64,000 bases of DNA from the NCBI RefSeq assembly GCF_001939065.1, contig NZ_MPSZ01000006.1, positions 1 to 64,000 on the forward strand, written 5' to 3'. The notes below the pieces were generated by a model. The model was not told the DNA's origin. It saw nothing but the letters and a program-made list of their open reading frames with translations, and did no database searches. This document shows positions 51,501 to 61,043 of this stretch, piece after piece (position 1 is the stretch's first letter; every line of letters starts with the position of its first letter). Both the position numbers and the translations under genes were made by a program. Source of the stretch: Exiguobacterium indicum HHS 31 (GTDB taxonomy: Bacteria > Bacillota > Bacilli > Exiguobacteriales > Exiguobacteriaceae).

Positions 51501-53231
51501 TTATCGCTTACTTACAGTGATAAACTTCACGTTATCTTGTTTATCAAAGAATACTTCCACGGATAGATTTTTTAATTGATACTCATAGTAACTTTTGACC
51601 GAATACTTTGCGAACGTCTTATTGGACTTTGAAAAATGACGTGGTACGGAAGAAGAATACGTCTCGGATGTCTCAGGTTTGCCAAAGGCAGATTTAATCT
51701 CCGCTTTGGAAATCGAGCGTTTTTCAAGTGCCGGAAGCATCGTCAGCAACTCAATTCGGTTGGGCTGACTCTCTCCGTAGCGCACATACCGTGAAGCGAG
51801 AACGCTCCCTTTCCATTTTCCATTCGTGTTCGCATCCGTTTCCGGAATGAACATGCTCCCTTTCGTTCCTTTTAGTTTCGAGTACGATGATGCGAGGACC
51901 GGTAGTCCCTCGAACGACTGTTTATCGAGGAGCGACTGTCGGTGACGTTCCAACCACGGAACATCTTTTAGCGAAGATAACTTTGGCGGCGGCATGACTT
52001 TACCGGTTACTGTCGTCGTAAAGCCTTCATACGTCGCTTTTAAGGTGTATGATCCTTGTGTTTTGCCATACAGCTTTCCCGATTTGATATAGGCTTTCGT
52101 TGGATTGTCCGTCGCCCAGCTGACACCAGATTTGACGAGAACCGTTTTTCCATCCGCTCGTGTGACTTCAAGTGCTAACGTTTCAGAAGAACCACTGTCC
52201 ACACTTTTATGAGCTGCTGGTATTTGGACAGCGACTGGTCGTTTGTATAGCTCTTTCCCACTATAGACATTCGTGCTGCTGTAACCTTCGACGACGATTG
52301 AGCGCGCTTCGTTACTAAGTTCAACTCTTGATTGGTATGCAAGATTTTGATCATAGTCGAGGGACGTATGAATACGCCGCCCCGTCTCCCGTTCAAATAA
52401 CGAGAACGCTCGGTCGTTTCCATAAGAAGTCACCGCAATGAATTTGCCCGACTCATCGATTGAGAGATCATTGTAAGAAATGTTCTTCCCTGTCACAAAC
52501 TGTCCACTCGTTTGAATCTTTCTGAACCCTCGATTCAAATCGTAGACATCAAGCTGTGGTGTGTTATTTTCTCCTATGATAAGTAATCCATCATCATTCA
52601 TATCAAACGCTTCGATACTTTCCTCTTCTCTTCCATGAATGACGCCTTTATAGGAGAGATTGGATGTATAGACATTAGCATCCGACGAGGAAATGATGGC
52701 TACATGATCGCGTGCCGTCAAAATTTGACCGAATTGACTTGTTCCACGGATGTTTAAGAGTTGCTCCGAATCTAGGTCAAACGATAGCATCTTACCATCT
52801 CCGCTATTTTCGGCTAATAAAATGACCGTATGCGTATCCGGAATGAACTGAACCTCAATGAAGTCAGAAATTTCTTCTTCCTTGTTGAGAATCGTCGGTA
52901 TTTCTTTGATTTTCGATCCAAAGGCGTCATAGACATGAATGATTCCTTCTGATACTGCAACACGTAGACTTTGATCATCGGACGCATCAAATCCGTCCAT
53001 CGACGAGTCAACATTAGGGAGCGACTGAATACGTTCGCCATTAGAAAGATCAATCAGCTCCGGTTTTTGATAAGAAGACCATCCCCATACGAGTTCTTGT
53101 CCTTTGATGATGTTAAACTGTCCGTATAACTCAAACGAAGTCGTCATAGGGGTATCGACCTCTGCTGAGACAGGAGATGTCCCACCCAAAATTGCAATAC
53201 CGCCAAGTAAAGCTATCATCGTTTTCTTCAT
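51501..53231 (-). CDS. Secreted beta-propeller / Ig-like / C-module protein, paralogue 2
   Basis: 576 residues. Signal peptide ending SPVSAEV, a WD-like propeller region with VYDAFGSKI, LDVYDLNRG and FSLFERETGRRI turns, an Ig-like domain (VSWATDNPTKAYIKSGKLYG) and the C-module (PWLERHRQSLLDKQSFEGLP ... ISKAEIKSAFGKP). Very close to the protein at 53690 and more distant from that at 36949. Both this gene and 53690 are preceded by a similar ATTTTTTAAAA-rich leader, so they are tandem duplicates with separate transcription. Confidence 0.75.
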   Translation of the reverse strand: MKKTMIALLGGIAILGGTSPVSAEVDTPMTTSFELYGQFNIIKGQELVWGWSSYQKPELIDLSNGERIQSLPNVDSSMDGFDASDDQSLRVAVSEGIIHVYDAFGSKIKEIPTILNKEEEISDFIEVQFIPDTHTVILLAENSGDGKMLSFDLDSEQLLNIRGTSQFGQILTARDHVAIISSSDANVYTSNLSYKGVIHGREEESIEAFDMNDDGLLIIGENNTPQLDVYDLNRGFRKIQTSGQFVTGKNISYNDLSIDESGKFIAVTSYGNDRAFSLFERETGRRIHTSLDYDQNLAYQSRVELSNEARSIVVEGYSSTNVYSGKELYKRPVAVQIPAAHKSVDSGSSETLALEVTRADGKTVLVKSGVSWATDNPTKAYIKSGKLYGKTQGSYTLKATYEGFTTTVTGKVMPPPKLSSLKDVPWLERHRQSLLDKQSFEGLPVLASSYSKLKGTKGSMFIPETDANTNGKWKGSVLASRYVRYGESQPNRIELLTMLPALEKRSISKAEIKSAFGKPETSETYSSSVPRHFSKSNKTFAKYSVKSYYEYQLKNLSVEVFFDKQDNVKFITVSKR

Positions 53232-53418
53232 AATTTCATCATCCTCTTCCTGTTTAACGTTCCATCCATAGTTTACCGTAATCAAAGAATGATAAAATTC
53301 CATTTTTTAAAATAAAAGATAATATTTGGTTCATCACCATAAGGTGTGGTGGACACATGAAATCCATAAGATTTTGAATCGGACATAGAAAAAAGTAAAA
53401 ACCCCGGCATCGTAATTT

Positions 53419-53625
53419 TTACATATTGCTTTTTTCAAGATAGAATCCTGGAAATCGCTTTGCGTCACTCTTCGTCCAGTAGTATGATGCTGCCTCAACT
53501 TTGTAATCTGTATAATCACCGACACTGATACATTTCGTGAGTTAGAAGGGCTCGCGACAATCGGATATTCTTCTACAAGATTCCCGTCCTTCAATTCAAA
53601 AAATGAATACTTCTTTTTAGAAATA
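53419..53625 (-). pseudogene. Frameshifted coding remnant
   Basis: On the minus strand, YSFFELKDGNLVEEYPIVA in one frame is followed, after a frame change, by GDYTDYKVEAASYYWTKSDA and RFPGFYLEKSNM with a stop. Both pieces look protein-like, with no start. It lies between the two tandem propeller genes; parent family unknown. The rest of 53232-53689 is AT-rich leader and a terminator. Confidence 0.4.
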
Positions 53626-53627
53626 AA

Positions 53628-53661
53628 ATAGCAGGTGACGTATACACACGCCACCTGCTTC
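53628..53661 (-). terminator. Terminator of propeller paralogue 3
   Basis: AGCAGGTGGCG pairs with CG-TCACCTGCT on the minus strand, followed by ATTTTATTT. Confidence 0.7.
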
Positions 53662-53689
53662 ATGTATTGAATTCGAAAATCCAAAAATC

Positions 53690-55450
53690 TTATGGTAAAG
53701 TCGTTCGCTTTCCTTTTTCAAAGGATTGCTTACTCACTGTGATGAATCGTACCGTATCCTTTTTATCAAAATAGGTTTCTACGGAGAGATCGTTCAAGCG
53801 ATAGCGATCGACACGTTTGATGGTGTATTTCGCGAATGTCTTATTAGACTTTGAAAACTGATGCGAAATGGAAGGAGCGTACGTTGTTGAGGTCACTGGT
53901 TTACCAAAGACGGACTGAATCTCCTTTTTCGAAATCGAGCGCTGTTCAAGCGCTGGGAGCATCGTCAGCAACTCAATCTGATTCGGCTGATGTTCTATGG
54001 GACGTGGATATCGTGAAGCAAGGACACTTCCTTTCCATTTCCCGTTCATATTCACCTTCTCTTTCGAAAGGAACATTTTCCCCTTCGTTCCTTTAAGTTT
54101 CGCATAGGACGAGGACAGGACCGGTAAGCCTTCAAACGATTGGTAATCGAGCAGTGATTGGCGGTGACGCTCTAACCACGGTATATCTTTTAGCGACGAC
54201 AGCTTCGGCGGTGCGACCACACCAGTGACAGTCGCCGTGAACCCCTCATAGGTCGCGGTTAACGTATAGTCTCCTTCTGCTTCACCGTACAGTTTCCCTG
54301 ATTGAATGAAGGCTGCTTCTGGATGATCTGTCTCCCAGTTGACACCTACTTTGACGAGAGAAGTCTTTCCGTCAGCTCGCGTGACTTCAAGTGCTAACGT
54401 TTCTGAAGCCCCTCGATCTATGCGTTGACGGGCTTTCGGTATCTGAATTGCGATCGGTCGTTTCGATAATGCTTTTCCACTGTAGATGTTCGTCTGGTTA
54501 GATCCTTCGACAATGATGGAACGTGCTTTGTTACTGAGTTCAACACCTGATTGATAGGAAAAATCTTGATTGTGGTCGAGAGAAGTATAAATACGCCGTC
54601 CCGTCTCTCGTTCAAATAACGAGAAGGGGCGATCACTTCCGGACGAGGTGACCGCAATGAAGGTTCCTGATTCATCAATCGCAATGTCACTGTAGGAAAC
54701 GTCACTTCCCACCACAAACTGCTGACTCGCCTGTGTCTTTTTAAGACCATGATTCAAATCGTAGACGTCGGGCTGTGGTACTCCCTGTTCTCCGATGACG
54801 AGAAGTCCCTCGTCATTCATGTCAAATGCCTCGATACCATCTTCTTCTCTCGCATGGATGACGCCTATATACGTCAAGTCAGCGGTGTAGAGATATACAG
54901 CAGACGAATAGACGACAGCAACATGATCGCGTGCGGTTAACAATTGACCGTACGGGCTCGTTCCACGACTACTAAGGAGTTGCTCCGTATCTAAATCATA
55001 CGAAAGAAGTTGACAGTACCCACCATTCTTCGCTAGTAACACGACCGTATGCGTATTCGGAATGAACTGGACGTCAACGAACTTGGTAATCTTGTCTTCC
55101 TTGTCGACAATCTCTGACACTTCTTGAACCTTTGTTCCAAAAGCATTGTAGACATGAAGCACTCCCTGTTTTATCACGACATGTCGTGTTTGATCGTCCG
55201 AGACATCGAATCCTTCAATCGATGATTCCCTACCAGAGAGCGACTGAATGCGTTCTCCACTTTGAAGGTCAATCAGACTCAGTTGTTGATAGGAAGACCA
55301 CTCCCAAACACGTTCTTGTCCTTTGACGATTTGAAACTGTCCCGATAACCCGAACGATCCGGTTAACGGTAGGCTGACTTCTGCTGCGACAGGTAATGCT
55401 CCTCCAAAAGATATGATTCCCCCAAGTAAAGCCATCATTATTTTTCTCAT
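53690..55450 (-). CDS. Secreted beta-propeller / Ig-like / C-module protein, paralogue 3
   Basis: 586 residues from the ATG after AAAGGATG. Signal peptide ending LPVAAEV, propeller region (VYNAFGTKV, PDVYDLNHGL, FSLFERETGRRI), Ig-like domain (VNWETDHPEAAFIQSGKLYG) and C-module (PWLERHRQSLLDYQSFEG ... ISKKEIQSVFGKP). Most residues match paralogue 2. The C-terminal tail is slightly longer (SFEKGKRTTLP). No wall-anchor motif is seen. Function unknown. Confidence 0.75.
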   Translation of the reverse strand: MRKIMMALLGGIISFGGALPVAAEVSLPLTGSFGLSGQFQIVKGQERVWEWSSYQQLSLIDLQSGERIQSLSGRESSIEGFDVSDDQTRHVVIKQGVLHVYNAFGTKVQEVSEIVDKEDKITKFVDVQFIPNTHTVVLLAKNGGYCQLLSYDLDTEQLLSSRGTSPYGQLLTARDHVAVVYSSAVYLYTADLTYIGVIHAREEDGIEAFDMNDEGLLVIGEQGVPQPDVYDLNHGLKKTQASQQFVVGSDVSYSDIAIDESGTFIAVTSSGSDRPFSLFERETGRRIYTSLDHNQDFSYQSGVELSNKARSIIVEGSNQTNIYSGKALSKRPIAIQIPKARQRIDRGASETLALEVTRADGKTSLVKVGVNWETDHPEAAFIQSGKLYGEAEGDYTLTATYEGFTATVTGVVAPPKLSSLKDIPWLERHRQSLLDYQSFEGLPVLSSSYAKLKGTKGKMFLSKEKVNMNGKWKGSVLASRYPRPIEHQPNQIELLTMLPALEQRSISKKEIQSVFGKPVTSTTYAPSISHQFSKSNKTFAKYTIKRVDRYRLNDLSVETYFDKKDTVRFITVSKQSFEKGKRTTLP

Positions 55451-55735
55451 GCCTATCATCCTTTTTCGTCTAACTTTCATTCATAGTTTAACGTATTCAA
55501 GGATAATAAAATTCCATTTTTTAAAACAAAAGAAAATATTTACAATCACTTAAAATGATTTTGTCGATAAAGCGATTTCCTTTTATTTGTTAATTGGAAT
55601 GCATTAAAAACGTACGTATTAAGCGAATGGAGACAAGTACGTAATCATTTTCAACTCAATTTCTCTAACCATTCTACTTTGACATGACATACAATAATGG
55701 TAATAACATGAAATATTTTAAGGGAGTTGAATCGC

Positions 55736-56806
55736 ATGATTGTTTTATTCAACAATGTAAAATCACCTCGCATGATTCTACCAAAAGAACGATTACATCA
55801 TTACATCGAATATGCTCAGCATTTAGGACAACAGGTGGCCAGTTGCACGATCGAAGATGTTGATTTTGATGCTCAAGTCATTCAAGCAGAAGTATATGAT
55901 GGGAAGTGACGTCGCCAATCGATTCCGTTTCCGTCTTTACTCTTAAATGAAAACTGTGTTGTTCCTTCACAATCCGCGCATCCCGAAGAGGATCTACGTC
56001 TTCAGCAAGTCATTCCTCATTTCTTTCACCTGATTGATGATAAGTATGTGCTTCAACAAAAACTAGAAGATGCGGGATCGTGGGGAACGTTATTCATTCC
56101 AATCGAACGATTAACAGGATTCGATCAATTTCTAACACAGTTGAAGAAACACAATGTCACCATCTTAAAACCAACGAATGCATCTAAAGGAACAGGAATA
56201 TATAAAATTACAAAAGCAGCGGGGGTAGGATATTCTGTAACTATTCAAGATCAGCGTCATGTGTATACCTATCAACAACTACGAACGTCGATCCTCTCGT
56301 TAATCGAACAAAGCAACTACATTATCCAGCCATTCGTAACATCACGCACGGCAAGCGGCGAAACTTTTCATCTGCGCACACACTTAGTTCGAGACGCCTC
56401 TGGTCAATGGACGATGCTCGCTTCCATTGCGGATCTTGCAATAAAAGGACGGTTTATCACGAATTTAAGTGGCTATAAGACGGAACGAGCTGACGTGTTT
56501 CTTCAATCGTTACATCCTGAAGGTTCCTTCATGCACCGTGCACTCCTTGAACAAAGTATTTTGTTGGCGAAAGCGATAGATGCCTTGTATCCCTTCACCT
56601 TGCCGGAGCTCGCTCTTGATTTTGCATTAGACGAAACATATGCCTTTCGATTCTTTGAAGCTAACACTGGACCTGAAATCATTGCTTATAAGGAAGAACG
56701 CGAACAACATCGGGCAGAAGCCTTGATTCCTTTTGCTGACGCTGTATCGCAAGCGATTGCAGGCGTTCCTATCGAGCAACGATTTGGTCGCTATTTTAAA
56801 GTTTGA
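55736..56806 (+). pseudogene. YheC/YheD-type ATP-grasp gene interrupted by one in-frame TGA
   Basis: A single 357-codon frame from ATG (after AAGGGAG) to TGA, with one in-frame TGA at 55907 (codon 58). The second part has the ATP-grasp features of the YheC/D family: ILKPTNASKGTGIYKI, YIIQPFV, FHLRTHLVRD and FEANTGPEI. In sporeformers relatives are linked to the spore coat; this organism has no sign of sporulation genes here. The codon context GGG-AAG-TGA-CGT would fit a TGG to TGA change. Internal restart at 56048 could give a truncated protein. Confidence 0.75.
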
Positions 56807-56984
56807 CAATAAAATTTCATTTCAAGTTTCAAGTCGACATACGATTCTTAGATAATCTTCTTTTCGCTGAGTAAGCTATTGTACACTTTCAGACTATTGA
56901 CTTTCTTGTTGATTATAGCGACCACCTATTGTTCTTCGATCAGTGCGTCTCGATAGCGTAAAAAGTAAAAACACGTAAGCACAT

Positions 56985-57341
56985 ATGCTCCTTTCAGACG
57001 TTTCGTCATCTCGATATCTTCTTGTGATAGTTCCGTGTTATCACTTGGATGGTTGTGCCCGACCATTCATGGCGACCGTGTTAGACAGGGTTGCGATCTT
57101 CAACGTTTTTCTCGGATGGATGAGACTCGCGTTCGGGCTACTGATATGGCAGAGGTTGATTCTTTATGTCGCGGCTAGCGACGAGGAAATACTCTCGGTC
57201 GAACCTATGCAAGAACTCTTTCATAAGCGCATATCCGTCATCCGTTCTGTAGGTAGTCCGTCCTTTATAGCGGACACTCCCTTCTTTGACGAGTTTGATG
57301 CTGACGATGTCGACACGCTTTGCAGATTGACTCGGTTTCAT
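56985..57341 (-). pseudogene. RadC-type JAB domain protein, frameshifted and truncated
   Basis: The minus strand starts well (AAAGGAGG before ATG) and reads SIKLVKEGSVRYKG, LLHR-like FLHRFDREYFLVASRD and KNQPLPYQ; it continues in other frames with SSPNASLIHPRKTLKIATLS and the JAMM metal motif VGHNHPSDNTELSQEDIEMT, then stops matching. At least two frameshifts and loss of the C-terminus make it a pseudogene. RadC-like genes of this type are common on mobile DNA. Confidence 0.7.
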
Positions 57342-57361
57342 TCTTTCTCCTCCTTTGGACA

Positions 57362-57398
57362 TAAAAAAAGCACCCTGAGCCGCAATGGTCAGGGTGTA
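57362..57398 (-). terminator. Second hairpin behind the S-layer-like gene
   Basis: ACACCCTGA pairs with TCAGGGTGC-side and is followed on the minus strand by seven T residues. It backs up the stronger terminator at 57428. Confidence 0.65.
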
Positions 57399-57427
57399 TC
57401 AAAGGAATAATATATATTTGAAAATAA

Positions 57428-57457
57428 AAACAACGCCCTATCATATGATAGGGCGCT
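57428..57457 (-). terminator. Terminator of the S-layer-like gene
   Basis: A perfect palindrome, CGCCCTATCAT/ATGATAGGGCG, followed on the minus strand by TTGTTTTTATTTTC, 14 bases after the stop. Confidence 0.85.
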
Positions 57458-57470
57458 GATTAGTAAAATA

Positions 57471-60212
57471 TTATTTTGTAGCTGTCACCACAGTTTTAGC
57501 TTCTACTGTGTTATTAGCAATGTCAGCAATGTTGATAGTAGCATCAGCCATTGCAACAGTCAATGTTTGATCAACATTGTAAGGAGCAACTGTCAACACC
57601 ACTTTATTGTCGTTTGGAGTTCCATCGGCTACAGCAGATACTGTGAAGTTAACACCGTTGATTTTAACAACGAAGTCATCTTGCGTGTTAGCTGCATTAG
57701 TAACTGCCGCCAAGTTTTCACTGAATGTTACTTCGACTGTTGTTGAAGTAAGTTTCTTAGCAGAAACCAATGTTGGTTTTACGTTGTCAACTAATCCAGT
57801 AGCAATTACTTGGTTACGTGAAGCTGTGTCAAGTTTTGCACCCGCTTCAGAAACAACGCTTGATGATACTGTAAGAACAGCCGCTTGTGTACGAGCTACT
57901 GAACCTGCAGGAAGTTCGATTTTAACTGTGTTCTTAGAACCATCAAAGTATGCGATTGTTCCAGCAGGAAGAGCTTTGTTATCTAACTTGTAGTTAGAAA
58001 GATCGATAGCTGAGTTTGTCATCGGTGTTCCGAATGGAAGCGTGATAACGTTTGCTGAAGCAGTTGCTGTTACAGCAAAGTCAGTAGTCGTACCAGTAGC
58101 TTTTGTGAACGATACTGAAGTAGCAGCATTTGAGTTCAACGCTGAGTCTTTAACTGTACCTGCTCCAAGTGCAATTGTATACGCCCCTGAGAGAATTGCC
58201 CCACTTGCTGCTTGAACTGCTGTTGATTCAACTTGAAGAATTGTAAAAGCACCAGTAGAATCGGCTACAATGTTAGCATCTGATACCGTACGACGAACAC
58301 CATCTTTGTCAGTAAGAATGATTTTAGAAGCATCAAGGTTACCGATCACTTCATCAAACTTGATGTTAAATACTTCATTTACAGTAGCTGAAGAATCTGC
58401 ATCAACAATCTCGTTGAAACGTGTCTCAACTACAGGAGCAGTTGTATCTTTAGACAACGTTACAGATTGGTTCACTGCGTCACCAACAACATTATCAGCA
58501 ACAGCTTTGAAAGCCGAGATGTTCAATGCAAGGTTAACAGAAGTTTCGCCAGTGTTGTAAAGTGCTACCCCACCATTGTTAGAAACAGTAACTGTCCATT
58601 CTTTTCCGGCTGCACCACTAACAGGAGCTGCAACAGTCAAATCAAGTCCGTTCTTCTTAGCTACAACAGTAGGTTGTGTAACTGGTTTGTTGAAAGTAAT
58701 TTTGAATGTGTCTTCATCAACTTTTTCAACTTTGCTTACAGTTGGAGCTACTGTCACGTTAGAAATTGTGAAGTTTCCAGAAGTGAATGTTGTAAGGTTA
58801 GGCGTTCCAGCACCTGATGCTGCGTTAATGTTTGCAATGTCTTTAACGTTTGCAATCTGAACTGAGTAAGTTCCGTTGTCAAGGCCAGTCGCCCCACCAG
58901 AAATTACGAGTTCTTTAGAGTATGCTGACGCAGCAGCTGCTGCTTTTACAACACCATTAACTTTTACTAAACCAACTTCAGAAACGTAGTCGTTGAATGT
59001 AACTTTTAAGTCGTTACCGTCAACTTCAACTTTTTCAATTTCAGCTGCTGAGTTATCAATGAATGTGAAAGTCTTAGTGAAGTCATCAGCAAGTGGTTTT
59101 AAGTTTTTGTCAAGGATTGCTTTCTTCACTTTGACAGAAACATATGCACCATTGCTTAGTGCAGCTGTATCAGCAAGAGTAATTTTAACTTTAGTAGGAT
59201 CTTTTTCATCTACAGCTACAGTGTAAGCAGTTGTAGCGAGTGCAGCTCCGTTGTTAACAGAGATTTCATAGTTAGCTTTGTTTTCAGCAGTGATTTTGTC
59301 AACGGCTTTGTTAAATTCAACAACATGATCTTTACCGTTAATCGCCTTAACTTCCTTAACCATTGGAGCTTCGATTGTGAAGTCTTTAGCAGGTGAAACT
59401 ACATCTCCGATTTTAATCGCGAACGAATGTGTTCCAACTGGAATATTTTTACCAGAAGCTGTGAATTTACCGTTTTCGAGCTTACCGTCGATTGCAGGAA
59501 GTGCTTTGCTTTCGTCTTTGCCCGGGAAGATAAGAAGCTGTGCTTTTGCATCTTTCGCTGGGAATTTCACGTCAGCAGAAACTGAGAGATCATCAACTTT
59601 TACTTCGCCCATCACGTTTGTGATTTCAGCAGCTTTGACTTCATAAGCGATTGAACCCTTGATTGAAGAGTTTTTACCCATGTAGTTGTAAGAAAGCTTC
59701 ATTTCGCCAGCTTTGTCTGTTTTTTCAGCCGTGAGGTTGAACGATTTAGCAGAACGAGCGATGACTTTACCGTCTTTGTATTTCACGTCGATTGTTGAAG
59801 GAAGGTTGAGTTTCTCACCAACTGCGACAGGAGCGAGCTTTGGCTCAACAACGTCAACTGGGTAGTTGTTCAACTTCACTTTGATCGAAGCTTTTTTCGT
59901 AGTACCTGAAACAGTACCAGAGATTGTTTGGTATTTACCGATGTATTTTTTGTCGTAAGAGACTTTGCCCCATTTGACTGAACGGTTTTCGTATTTCTTG
60001 TTTGAAAGCAATACTTTAACCGTTTTTGGAAGTGACAATTTTTTCACTGCGAATGTGTAACCACCGTAGTGTGAGATTGAAGCTGGGTTTGTAACAGATT
60101 TAACTGTGACTTTTGTAGCAGCATCCGCCGTAAGGCCTGGTGCTACTGCTGAAGCTGTCACTGCAAGAGCAGCTGCTGCAGCGTATAATTTGTTCGATTT
60201 CTTCGTGCCCAT
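57471..60212 (-). CDS. S-layer-like surface protein
   Basis: 913 residues. Signal peptide (MGTKKSNKLYAAAAALAVTA, ending TADAATK), the N-terminal surface module (about 38-118: SISHYGGYTFAVKKLSLPK ... NRSVKWGKVSYDKKYIGKYQ), a second module, then Ig-like/Big5-type repeats with the V-x-F-N-K/D/E-x-V core (VVEFNKAVDKI, KITFNKPVTQP, NIKFDEVIG, EVTFSENLA). Composition is poor in C, W and M and rich in A, V, T and K, and codon use is strongly biased, as in very abundant proteins. AGGGAGGA and a long leader precede it. No SLH motifs; the N-terminal module may bind the wall. Confidence 0.8.
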   Translation of the reverse strand: MGTKKSNKLYAAAAALAVTASAVAPGLTADAATKVTVKSVTNPASISHYGGYTFAVKKLSLPKTVKVLLSNKKYENRSVKWGKVSYDKKYIGKYQTISGTVSGTTKKASIKVKLNNYPVDVVEPKLAPVAVGEKLNLPSTIDVKYKDGKVIARSAKSFNLTAEKTDKAGEMKLSYNYMGKNSSIKGSIAYEVKAAEITNVMGEVKVDDLSVSADVKFPAKDAKAQLLIFPGKDESKALPAIDGKLENGKFTASGKNIPVGTHSFAIKIGDVVSPAKDFTIEAPMVKEVKAINGKDHVVEFNKAVDKITAENKANYEISVNNGAALATTAYTVAVDEKDPTKVKITLADTAALSNGAYVSVKVKKAILDKNLKPLADDFTKTFTFIDNSAAEIEKVEVDGNDLKVTFNDYVSEVGLVKVNGVVKAAAAASAYSKELVISGGATGLDNGTYSVQIANVKDIANINAASGAGTPNLTTFTSGNFTISNVTVAPTVSKVEKVDEDTFKITFNKPVTQPTVVAKKNGLDLTVAAPVSGAAGKEWTVTVSNNGGVALYNTGETSVNLALNISAFKAVADNVVGDAVNQSVTLSKDTTAPVVETRFNEIVDADSSATVNEVFNIKFDEVIGNLDASKIILTDKDGVRRTVSDANIVADSTGAFTILQVESTAVQAASGAILSGAYTIALGAGTVKDSALNSNAATSVSFTKATGTTTDFAVTATASANVITLPFGTPMTNSAIDLSNYKLDNKALPAGTIAYFDGSKNTVKIELPAGSVARTQAAVLTVSSSVVSEAGAKLDTASRNQVIATGLVDNVKPTLVSAKKLTSTTVEVTFSENLAAVTNAANTQDDFVVKINGVNFTVSAVADGTPNDNKVVLTVAPYNVDQTLTVAMADATINIADIANNTVEAKTVVTATK

Positions 60213-60987
60213 GTGTAAAAATCCTCCCTTAATTAAACTACTAGTTGACTTGACGACTTACCTCCAATAAAAGACAAAAGACAAACTTCAGGATCTCCTT
60301 CACCCAGCCTTTTCTCGTCCATACAATGGTAATTGAGTTGATATTTATACCAACAAAATTTCAATTGTATTTCAAATCCAAGTCAGATAAAGGAAGAAGT
60401 CTTACGTCCTGACGAAAATTGATAATTAGATAAAATAGGTAATATTAGAAACCTAATTTTTCCTTTTCTATCGAATCAGTATGTAATCGTCATTCCATAT
60501 TCCTTATCGACACCTGATACTCCAATGTTTAACGATTTCTCGAAGAAAAATCGTTTTTCATGAATTTGCAGGTTAATCCCACTGTTTACCAGTTGTCTCG
60601 ACCTACAAGAATAAATATACCGAAAGTGTTTCATTTCAACAACCCTAAATTTGTAACTAAAATGCAATCTAATGGTCTTATTAAAAATTTTTTACATGGT
60701 GTCTTATGGAAAATGATTTTCCGATTACCCTACCGTTAAAAAATACCTTTTTTTCGACAAAAAGTGACACGTTTTCACGACTGGGTGTCGAATGATTTTT
60801 TTATCAAAAAAGCTAGACTAACTTCTCTGCTTTTAGTCTGATTTTAAAAAACGCGGAAATGATTCGAAAGTCATGCTCCGATTTTCAATCCAAAAGAGAT
60901 TAAAAAAATTTATTTTAGATGTTTTTTGATCCTTTCATCGCTTTTCCCCTGATTGTCCCCACTCACAAATTGTGTCAAAATCGTGAA
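60213..60987. other. Long leader and promoter region of the S-layer-like gene
   Basis: About 775 AT-rich bases with no supported gene. Near the gene, extra purine-rich GAAGGAG and TTGGAGG blocks (minus strand) lie upstream of the true ribosome site, as in long stable leaders of S-layer mRNAs. TATAAA with two upstream TTGAAA boxes at poor spacing lies around 60335-60375; no single promoter can be fixed. A GACTAA/TTAGTC hairpin is at about 60813-60839. Confidence 0.35.
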
Positions 60988-61017
60988 AACGCATTCCTCG
61001 TCTGTTAGGAATGCGTT
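60988..61017. terminator. Terminator after the PPC-domain protein gene
   Basis: AACGCATTCCT pairs with AGGAATGCGTT, with a T-run on either strand. Confidence 0.7.
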
Positions 61018-61043
61018 CTTTCTATAGATGATTAGCGAGATGA

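Noticed and set aside
53334-53684. 116-codon minus-strand open frame as a real gene
   Set aside because: The frame crosses the terminator of the next gene and a better-looking protein segment is in another frame, so I treat it as a remnant.
56985-57410. 141-codon plus-strand open frame
   Set aside because: It is opposite the radC-like pseudogene, whose translation shows recognisable motifs; the plus frame does not.
60476-60667. 63-codon minus-strand open frame upstream of the S-layer-like gene
   Set aside because: No ribosome site, no coding-like composition and no terminator; it lies in AT-rich leader DNA.
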